The position numbers were made by a program, and so were the translations under genes. A stretch of DNA of 64,000 nt, taken from assembly GCA_949358305.1 (NCBI GenBank), contig CASHSZ010000029.1, positions 124,001-188,000 of the forward strand, in the 5' to 3' direction. This stretch comes from Strigamia acuminata. Lineage: Eukaryota; Arthropoda; Chilopoda; Geophilomorpha; Linotaeniidae. Each line of letters opens with the position of its first letter. The first letter of the stretch is position 1. The notes below the pieces were generated by a model, which ran no database searches, was not told the DNA's origin, and was given only the letters and a program-made list of their open reading frames with translations. This document shows positions 45,638 to 54,359 of the stretch, piece after piece.

Positions 45638-48600
45638 TCATTTAGTTCGATTACTTCTGGTCTTTGATGATAATATTTGGGAGACCTCTTTCACCTTTTC
45701 GTATTCCACTCTGGGTGGCATGATTCTTTGACGGATCAAATTTGGTATCCACGGAGGTATTCTTCGGTTGACAATCATACAACTAAGTCGAATAATTCCG
45801 TTGATGATTTTCCTTTTCGTCTCTAGGGACTTCATGGGCTTTGAGAAACATACTCGACAGGTTGGTTTGTATTTGTCGATCCCTCCTATCATCTTGACTC
45901 GGGTTTCGTGCGAAATTCGTCTTGAAAATTCAGCTTTATCTCCGCAAAAATAACATTTTGCTTGTAGTTTCACAACAGACTCGGCTAGTGGAACTAACTC
46001 GGATATCTGATCAAATGGCTTCCTCTTGAAGTCGACGTCTAATGCGGCGACTATTACCTTTTTCTTTTGCTCAGCCATTTCATTTGAAAAAGTAAAAATG
46101 TCGGGAAAAAACTGTCCTTCGTCAATTCCGATTGTCTTCACTAATTTCGTTTTTTCCACAGCATTGGTTAGGCTACTGGTCGCGATTGCTTCTCGTCGAT
46201 GACCGTCGTGGGTCACGACTTCGGTTTTACTGTAACGATCGTCATTGGAGTGTTTAATTAGCAGGGACGACGTCTTCTCTTCCTTTTCTAAAAGCTTCAA
46301 TAACTTGGTCGTTTTCCCCGCATACATTGGACCAATGATGAGATGAATTCCCTTTTGATTGGTTGACAAATCAATTTTCTTTTTCCAGAAATTCAGAATC
46401 ACGTTTCCACTCCATCTCACGATTGCACACAATTTGGGTAAACTGGGCACTTGGTTTGTAAGTAATTCGACGTTCTTTCTCCCTGACTCTAACTGATTTC
46501 GCCCTCGTAATTCCGGCTTCATGTCCGAGCTTGGAGTTCTGTTGACCAATCCTCCATCCTTGAACGACTTTTTCGTTTTTTGGAGGGTGGTGTCCAGTTC
46601 CTCTTTCTCCAGACCACTGGAGAGGCTCGCGGCAAAACAAGAAGGTGTGACGTCTGTCTGTTTATTCACACCGGGTTCGCCATTCATGTTGGGCAGTGAT
46701 TTCGGAATTAATTGGACTATTTTGTTTTCGTCATTTTCAGGTTGATTTGAGATCACTTCTTCTTTGGACTCGACCGCCATGCAAGAAATGTTGCACGCTG
46801 CCATGTTTTCTTCAAGCGGGTTGTTTGGTTTCAGTCGACCGTTTAGAATCCACCCAAAAATTGTCTCCATTAATCCCAACTCGTCGTTGATTTTTCGGCT
46901 TCCACCTTGACAAATCTTCCACCATGCGTTGCTTCCTAATAAGACGTCAATGTCTTCCGATTCTGACGGATGTATCTCAGCCATCTCAAGTCCGAGTGAT
47001 TGGACTTGCTTTATGGCTTCTGCTCCAATTATCCCTTTGACTTTCGGGAGTGTGTCGGTTTCTAATGCAAGGATTGATGTCTTTTTTGTTCCGTGTCTTG
47101 ATTGTAGTTCGAATCTAAAGACATCATGTGTCGTCGGAACTGGCTTTTTGTTGAGCAGACACTGTGTCATCGTGTGTAGTGTCTCGATCTTTTGCATCCG
47201 GAATTTATTTACTAGTCTCTTCGTGACGTAGGAGCGATGGCTTCCTGGATCTAGTAATCCGCGGACGGGGTACATGTCTCCATTTTTCTTCACAAAAAGA
47301 GCAGTGAAGACCATCAGTTGAATCTCCACCGACTCGGTAAGCGATACATTAGTAGACACGTTTTCTTCTTTTGGTGTAATCGCTTTTTCTTTGTTGTTTT
47401 TGTTGCAGATCGATGTGTGATGTCTTCCACCACACAAGCGACAACAAAACTTCACGGTACATTCTTTGGCTGTGTGGTTATATCTCAAGCAGTTGAAACA
47501 AAGTCGTTTCTTCTTCACTATTTCGATCCTCGCTGGTACATCGAGATCCGCATCACAATTTGCGTGTGCGTGATCACCATCACAATAAGCGCAGGCGGGT
47601 TTGCGGTTTGGATTTGACTTGGAATTCATACTCAATTTTCCATTCTCGGAAGTCACGAATGAGGACATGGTTCCAGTTGGTCTTTCTCTTGTTTCCTTTG
47701 AAGTTTTCTCAAATTTTTCTGACTTCTTCAGATGAGCGCGCTTAAGGAGAACGCTTTCTTCCGACAATTCAGCCAGTTGTATCTCGGTTGCTACGAAGTC
47801 CAGAAAAACGTTAACATCATCAACTTTTCCTTGATGCTTTCGGTAAAAACGTTGGGAGATCTCCGGTGGAAATTTTCTAAGTAGTTCTGGAATAAGGTAC
47901 GTTCCAGTAGTGTCAACTGACACAGACAGTTGCGCCATGGTCCGGACAGCAGATGCCAATGACGTGAATAGAGCTTTGAGTGGCTCGATTGGGTAGAGAT
48001 CGAAAACGGGTTTCGACTCCCTAATCATCTTTGAAATAGCATTTCTCTGCGTGTTTTCAGAACCGAATAGACTCTCCAATGTGTTTTTCGCTAATGGGTA
48101 GGCGTCATCAGTTATTGGGTACGACTTGATTGCGGATTCTGCAGCCCCAGTGCAGCATGACCTCAGATATATAAGCTTTTCCACGTTCGAAAGCTCCGTG
48201 TTCTGATCAACTGCTGATTCGAATAAATTCGCAAAACCTCTATATTCAGTTGCATCGCCACTAAATTTGGCAATGTCGGTTTTCGGCAATCTCGTGTTTC
48301 TCCTAGATGAAGCGGACGTCTGGTTTAAACTGGAATTCTGTCCCGGATGGGAACCAAATTGCCCTGCCATTTTTCCAGACACTTTTGCTCTTTGCTTCAA
48401 TAAATTTACTCTGGTTCTAATGTCTTCAATTCGTTGAAGCCCCGCTAAATAGTCCTCTCTTTTTGACTCGTCTTTAAGAGCTTTCAATTCGTCGGCGAGA
48501 TCACTCAATTGCTGGTCAACCGTTATTTGCATGGCTTCCAGCTCTCCTCCGTCTAGAATGTTGACTGAAGATCCCAGCAGATCCTCGGCTCCTTGAGCCT

Positions 48601-48655
48601 TTGCTTTCCAAATGACCTCCTTTTCCTCGAGATCAGCAGCGGATAATGTAGCCAT
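45638..48655 (-). CDS. Gag-protease-thymidine kinase fusion protein
   Basis: 1005 aa from the ATG at 48655; three further in-frame codons upstream begin with GTG. Residues 1-340 are BEL-type Gag. Zinc knuckles follow: CAYC at 355, CFNC at 386, then CRLCGGRHHTSIC. A BEL retropepsin-like domain has LDPGSHRSY with Asp469, then FGWI near 600. Residues 608-767 are a low-complexity linker. Residues 768-942 are a TK1 (type II) thymidine kinase, which phosphorylates thymidine to dTMP with ATP: P-loop GPMYAGKTT at 775-783, DDRY near 805, DEGQFFPD with catalytic Glu846, RKPF, LVPLAESVVKL, and zinc cysteines at 901, 904, 933 and 936. The spacings fit the animal enzyme. A 63-residue tail follows with no recognised domain. 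Fusion to protease suggests release or packaging of the kinase with Gag (inference). Function is untested, but no key residue is missing. Confidence 0.93.
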   Translation of the reverse strand: MATLSAADLEEKEVIWKAKAQGAEDLLGSSVNILDGGELEAMQITVDQQLSDLADELKALKDESKREDYLAGLQRIEDIRTRVNLLKQRAKVSGKMAGQFGSHPGQNSSLNQTSASSRRNTRLPKTDIAKFSGDATEYRGFANLFESAVDQNTELSNVEKLIYLRSCCTGAAESAIKSYPITDDAYPLAKNTLESLFGSENTQRNAISKMIRESKPVFDLYPIEPLKALFTSLASAVRTMAQLSVSVDTTGTYLIPELLRKFPPEISQRFYRKHQGKVDDVNVFLDFVATEIQLAELSEESVLLKRAHLKKSEKFEKTSKETRERPTGTMSSFVTSENGKLSMNSKSNPNRKPACAYCDGDHAHANCDADLDVPARIEIVKKKRLCFNCLRYNHTAKECTVKFCCRLCGGRHHTSICNKNNKEKAITPKEENVSTNVSLTESVEIQLMVFTALFVKKNGDMYPVRGLLDPGSHRSYVTKRLVNKFRMQKIETLHTMTQCLLNKKPVPTTHDVFRFELQSRHGTKKTSILALETDTLPKVKGIIGAEAIKQVQSLGLEMAEIHPSESEDIDVLLGSNAWWKICQGGSRKINDELGLMETIFGWILNGRLKPNNPLEENMAACNISCMAVESKEEVISNQPENDENKIVQLIPKSLPNMNGEPGVNKQTDVTPSCFAASLSSGLEKEELDTTLQKTKKSFKDGGLVNRTPSSDMKPELRGRNQLESGRKNVELLTNQVPSLPKLCAIVRWSGNVILNFWKKKIDLSTNQKGIHLIIGPMYAGKTTKLLKLLEKEEKTSSLLIKHSNDDRYSKTEVVTHDGHRREAIATSSLTNAVEKTKLVKTIGIDEGQFFPDIFTFSNEMAEQKKKVIVAALDVDFKRKPFDQISELVPLAESVVKLQAKCYFCGDKAEFSRRISHETRVKMIGGIDKYKPTCRVCFSKPMKSLETKRKIINGIIRLSCMIVNRRIPPWIPNLIRQRIMPPRVEYEKVKEVSQILSSKTRSNRTK

Positions 48656-49475
48656 AATCCTCACCGAGAAATGAAGAATTCAAAGATCAGTTCAGGATTC
48701 AAACTCAACTTAACTGACTAAATTGGTTAACAAGAAATTGTCTAATTCTTTTACACTCTAGGATTTACTGAACACACAAAAGCAGGATGGATATCCACAA
48801 GCTGTTAACAGGATTGAAACACACGGGATGTTAACAGGATTGGCAAATTAACCCCCAAAATTCAATAATTAAAGGTAATTGACAATTCTCTTATTTTCAC
48901 AATTGAGTTTCTGACTAGATACTCGTTTTAAATTGGGATACCAACACTAAAGCTTGGTATTATTCACTAATTCACTGGATATTCTCTAAATTCCACAAAC
49001 TGGAATCGAGAATTTATTCAAACTGTTAAGACTTAAACTTCTTCTCCCCCCAACTACACCAGTTTCTAATCAAAAACTCCTTTGAAATGATTACAGCAGC
49101 AAATTCGGATATTATTCTATTTAAATAATAATTCTTAATAATTATTTCTTCAAATCTTCTTGTAGGATGTATATTGCGTTGTGTTTGGAATTGATTGTCG
49201 TGCAGGATCGCTCGTACTCTCGAAGCCTTGCTTGATCCAAGTTGAAAAACATCTTGACCATCTTGACAATTTGAGAATCCAACTTGAAAAACCCACTTTT
49301 TTGCCTGTGAAAGGCGGACGAGAGCATACACTTCACTGTAGTGGCACAACTTCAATGGCACTTTACACATAAAAGCTTTGCACAGCTTGAGAACAAAACC
49401 CACTGATGAATTTTGCAGCACACATGAAGGTCCACTGAGATAACTGGAAGAAATCCTGGGTTCACGGTACCAAAT
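48656..49475 (-). other. Untranslated leader of the thymidine-kinase BEL element
   Basis: About 820 bp between the 5' LTR and the Gag start on the - strand. Three bases after the LTR comes TGGTACCGTGAACCCAGGAT (49472 down to 49453), the candidate primer site. It resembles the leader motifs of the other BEL elements, but I cannot assign the tRNA. A 177-codon ORF (49026-49559) crosses the LTR boundary and shows no domain. Confidence 0.6.
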
Positions 49476-50833
49476 TGTTTCTGGCAAGGTCGCAGGCGAC
49501 AACCAGGCCAGAAGGAGGGGCGGCAATACTTGACTGCTGCTTGGCACAAATTGATACACAGAAGTTGGCCAAAGACTTGAAGAAATGCAAACACTGGACT
49601 TGAACTTGCTGCTTCACATGATGATCTGCCACTGGTGAGTTCAAGGAGGAGGAAGGAGGATTTTTCTACTCACTGCACATTGCTTTCTGGTTGTATAGAG
49701 AAATGAGACTTGGAGAGAAATAAAAAGCAACCATTTTATTCTCTAAATTCTTAACAAGACTACTACAATTGAATCACGAGGATATTACAAAGAAGTCACA
49801 CTTTAACAATAATAAGAAACAACAAGTGTAACTATCTCCACATTGTATAAGGACACTTGCACTTAAAGTTACAGAGGTCTCTAAGTGCTTGTAAAGAGAA
49901 ATAAGTACTGCTGGCACAACAAAACTACCGTAGAAGTTAATAGTTGAAAACACATAAGCCTAACAGCAAGTATTTGACATTAAATGCAAAAGTATACATT
50001 AACAACAGTCTCTAACCACAATGCTCGTTGAGAACTAAATTATTCACTCTAAAACACACTGAACAACTCATAAAATAGAGAAAAGAATAAGTAAAGACAT
50101 TTTAGACCAATGAGCTGGCAACTTTACAGTAAGTGCAGAAGTTAAGTTATAAATCAACACAGATAAATCTTAAACTTAACACTTTTACATTGCATAATAA
50201 TTAAGTGATTAATTATTAATCAGAACCCACAAAAACTCTTTGGGATTAAACATTTTCTCCTCTCTTTACAGATACAAGTAGACCACTCCCACAGTAATGG
50301 CCGACAATGTAAACAGAGATCACTTGCAGGAAGATAGAAAGGCTTGAAATTAGCTCACTAGACAGGCTACACACAATCTAAGTTAACAAAACGCTTAATT
50401 GGTTAGTAATATACAGAAAACAAACAGAAATTGATTGAAACAGCTTAAAACTGATAATAACATACATTTCTCATTCTAGTACCCTTTTGCTGTCTGAGAG
50501 CATCATTACACCTTGTCACTACATTGACAATAGTGGACTGGAAACAGGAAAACACTTGGAAACATCAAAACATGCATAACACAGGTAAACAAGATAGAAA
50601 ATAAATTCTAAGTGGATAAATAACTAATGTAAAAACTCTTTTCTTCCCAGATTTATCCGGTCAGATCAACCAGTACTGAGAAATTCACTCAAACTAACTC
50701 AAAGAAGACTTATATTCAAATAAGTGTCTAATTAAATTCCCAATCTAAGATAAATATTAAAAACCCTTTTTAATAATTCCAGATGACTAATTTTTAAGAC
50801 GTTTAGCAGCTTTCCTTTATGTTGCTAGCAACA
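49476..50833 (-). repeat. 5' LTR of the thymidine-kinase BEL element
   Basis: 1358 bp, TG...CA on the coding strand, beginning with the palindrome-bearing TGTTGCTAGCAACA at 50833. It is expected to hold the promoter, though no convincing TATA box was pinned down. The AATAAA signal is at 49735-49740 on the - strand. Confidence 0.95.
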
Positions 50834-52792
50834 GAGACATTGGTCTTATGGTGTTTGTGCTAAGTCAACTGTGATGAGATCAAAAGTCTATTCTCCCAAA
50901 TCATCGGTTGGATGTTTCTAAAACTTACATTGGAGCCTTCTACTAAGGTTTAAACACTATTTCTGAACATTCAGAGACATTAGACTTGTGGTGTTTGTGC
51001 TAAGTCAACTGCGATGTGAAATGAGCTCAAAATTTTTTTTTCAAAATTTATTGCTTGGGTGTTGCTAAAACTTATATTGAAGGCTTCTACTAAGGTTTAA
51101 ACACTATTTCTGAACATTCAGAGACATTGGTCTTGTGGTGTTTGTGCTAAGTCAACTGTGATGAGATCAAAAGTCTATTCTCCCAAATCATCGGTTGGAT
51201 GTTTCTAAAACTTACATTGGAGCCTTCTACTAAGGTTTAAACACTATTTCTGAACATTTAGAGACATTGGTCTTGTGGTGTTTGTGCTAAGTCAACTGCA
51301 ATGTGAAATAAGCTCAAAATTTTTTTTTCAAAATTTATTGCTTGGGTGTTGCTAAAACTTACATTGAAGGCTTCTACTAAGGTTTAAACACTATTTCTGA
51401 ACATTCAGAGACATTGGTCTTGTGGTGTTTGTGCTAAGTCAACTGCGATGTGAAATGAGCTCAAAATTTTTTTTTCAAAATTTATTGCTTGGGTGTTGCT
51501 AAAACTTACATTGAAGGCTTCTACTAAGGTTTAAACACTATTTCTAAACATTCAGAGACATTGGTCTTGTGGTGTTTGTGCTAAGTCAACTGTGATGAGA
51601 TCAAAAGTCTATTCTCCCAAATCATCGGTTGGATGTTTCTAAAACTTACATTGGAGCCTTCTACTAAGGTTTAAACACTATTTCTGAACATTTAGAGACA
51701 TTGGTCTTGTGGTGTTTGTGCTAAGTCAACTGTGATGAGATCAAAAGTCTATTCTCCCAAATCATCGGTTGAATGTTTCTAAAACTTACATTGGAGCCTT
51801 CTACTAAGGTTTAAACACTATTTCTGAACATTCAGAGACATTGGTCTTGTGGTGTTTGTGCTAAGTCAACTGTGATGAGATCAAAAGTCTATTCTCCCAA
51901 ATCATCGGTTGGATGTTTCTAAAACTTACATTGGAGCCTTCTACTAAGGTTTAAACACTATTTCTGAACATTTAGAGACATTGGTCTTGTGGTGTTTGTG
52001 CTAAGTCAACTGTGATGAGATCAAAAGTCTATTCTCCCAAATCATCGGTTGAATGTTTCTAAAACTTACATTGGAGCCTTCTACTAAGGTTTAAACACTA
52101 TTTCTGAACATTCAGAGACATTGGTCTTGTGGTGTTTGTGCTAAGTCAACTGTGATGAGATCAAAAGTCTATTCTCCCAAATCATCGGTTGGATGTTTCT
52201 AAAACTTACATTGGAGCCTTCTACTAAGGTTTAAACACTATTTCTGAACATTTAGAGACATTGGTCTTGTGGTGTTTGTGCTAAGTCAACTGCGATGTGA
52301 AATAAGCTCAAAATTTTTTTTTTCAAAATTTATTGCTTGGGTGTTGCTAAAACTTACATTGAAGGCTTCTACTAAGGTTTAAACACTATTTCTAAACATT
52401 CAGAGACATTGGTCTTGTGGTGTTTGTGCTAAGTCAACTGTGATGAGATCAAAAGTCTATTCTCCCAAATCATCGGTTGGATGTTTCTAAAACTTACATT
52501 GGAGCCTTCTACTAAGGTTTAAACACTATTTCTGAACATTCAGAGACATTGGACTTGTGGTGTTTGTGCTAAGTCAACTGCGATGTGAAATGAGCTCAAA
52601 ATTTTTTTTTCAAAATTTATTGCTTGGGTGTTGCTAAAACTTATATTGAAGGCTTCTACTAAGGTTTAAACACTATTTCTGAACATTCAGAGACATTGGT
52701 CTTGTGGTGTTTGTGCTAAGTCAACTGTGATGAGATCAAAAGTCTATTCTCCCAAATCATCGGTTGGATGTTTCTAAAACTTACATTGGAGC
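50834..52792. repeat. Satellite array, block 3
   Basis: About 14 A and B monomers continuing the array after the GAGA duplication. The monomer order just before 52792 closely follows that before 57655, except for four extra A monomers (560 bp) here. It includes a private variant ATTAGACTTG near 50979. Confidence 0.97.
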
Positions 52793-54359
52793 TGTTGCGG
52801 TCTGTCAACACCAAACAGCTATGAATGGGGTCGGGGCTATTTGAATTTCCCGCTTCTAAAAACTCAAGTGATCGTATTGTTAAATTCGTACGAAAACCGC
52901 GCTGAGAACACAAATCCGCACTGAAAACTATTGTTGAATGCATGGAACATTGATGGGAACACCGTTGATTAATATCCAATGGAGTGCTGAATCAATGGCT
53001 AATCCAGGGAAAGGCTTAACTACTCACAACACATTGAAAACTAAGGTTGAAAATAGAAAACACGGGAGTAAACAAAAAACAACTTGTTTATTAAAAAGTT
53101 AGTTGAGAACTGAATAAAATACACTGATTACATTGGTTCCTGAGGAACCGCACATGCGCAGTACCCAATACGGCACGCGCCAAGCCGATAGCGGCGAAAT
53201 ACAGATACAAAAGAAACTCCGTTGTCATAGCAACGGAGGAAACGAAATCACAGCAAAGTTGTAGTTACATAAAAACTGCACGAATTAAAGATTGTGATAC
53301 ACTAAAATGATCACAAGAATACCAGGAATATTTAATCTAATCACAACAATAAGATCAGAAAAGTAAAACAGTGCAAACGGAGCGAAAACAATGATCGTCA
53401 AGCAGACGATCGAGACAGCCAATCAGCGTCAAGCAAAATGATGCAATCAAAACATTTGAATTCCGAACGGAATAAAAATGCAAAAATAGCAAAGAATACA
53501 GGTGAAAACACTTCGAAATGAAATAGTAAATGCAGATTATAAGAATATAAAATACAAAAATAACGGTTACATTGTGTAATCGTCGCTTGGGACAAACATG
53601 GCGACCGGCGAACATAACAAAGGTATTGGATCAAACATGGCGTCCGGCGAACATTGCAAAAGCGTCAAAACAATTCGGAATTGGAATATAAAGCACTTAA
53701 TGTAAATAACAAATAAAGTATCGAATAAAATACAAGAATAATTATTAATTCTTATCACAAAATACTGAAAGAATACACACAAGTTTAATAAATACGAAAA
53801 TGTTGAACGAACCGAACATTCTCGGCTACGCTTTTACGGCAGCCGACAACGAACGTTAGAAACAACCGATCGAAGCATTTTGGGCAGTTCTAATGCATCC
53901 AGAAAGAAAGAACAGACTTGAATTAGTCAGAAACAAATGTAAAAAGAAATCCAAATGAATTCTAAAGCACAAAACGAAAGGTTAGAAGACGGAAGCAAAA
54001 GTCCGCTAGGAACCGAAAAATGACGTATCGAGCATCGCAAATGTATGCCAGAAAACGAAGAAAACATTAGAACTGCACGCAATAAACACAAAATCAGGGA
54101 AAATTAATAGAAAGGTTCATAAATGCACTCAAAAAGACACGAATAAAATAATAGCAAGGTATTAACAGTACATTAAATCGAAAAGTGACAATAAAAATCA
54201 GTGAAAAACATTTTAATAAGTCAAAATTCCTGTAAAGTGAAAAATATCAATTAATTATGAAAAATAAAACACTAAAGGAAAATTAAACAAATAAAAGCAA
54301 TTAGTAATATTTATTGAAACAATCTCAGCACAACAATTCTTCCACGCTGTCTTGCAACA
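52793..54359 (-). mobile_element. Solo LTR of a BEL-like element, copy 1
   Basis: 1567 bp beginning TGTTGCGGTC and ending CTTGCAACA, flanked by a 4-bp GAGC duplication (52789-52792, 54360-54363). It has no coding capacity; the small - strand ORFs have no domain. The TGTTGC...GCAACA tips resemble the BEL LTRs nearby. The - strand orientation is inferred: the + strand is A-rich, as for the - strand BEL element, and AATAAA at 53087-53092 (-) is about 294 bp from that end, as in the other BEL LTRs. Internal structure: perfect hairpins CTCCGTTG/CAACGGAG at 53217-53238 and GATCGTC/GACGATC at 53393-53411, and two ACATGGCG-CCGGCGAACAT direct repeats near 53597 and 53636. Confidence 0.85.

Larger units (their letters stand above)
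44245..50833 (-). mobile_element. BEL/Pao-derived element carrying a thymidine kinase
   Basis: 6589 bp, flanked by a 4-bp GAGA duplication of the satellite (44241-44244, 50834-50837). Two 1358-bp LTRs read TG...CA on the coding (-) strand; the 5' LTR is 49476-50833 and the 3' LTR 44245-45602. The 3.9-kb interior holds one ORF for Gag, protease and a TK1-type thymidine kinase, ending 35 bp before the 3' LTR. Reverse transcriptase, RNase H and integrase are absent, so transposition must depend on a complete relative. The LTRs are equal in length and look identical, which indicates a recent insertion. Confidence 0.95.

Noticed and set aside
45638-46640. + and - strand shadow ORFs over the kinase fusion (for example 45768-45953, 46371-46640, 46929-47231)
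   Set aside because: They overlap the long coding frame in other frames and have no features of their own.
45638-48655. Thymidine kinase as a chance ORF or contaminating viral sequence
   Set aside because: It is in one frame with BEL Gag-protease between two matching LTRs and a satellite target duplication, and all catalytic and zinc residues are present. Origin from a host or a viral TK stays open, but it is part of the element.
49026-49559. 177-codon - strand ORF across the 5' LTR and leader of the kinase element
   Set aside because: Begins in the LTR and ends in non-coding leader; no domain and no counterpart in the sister elements.
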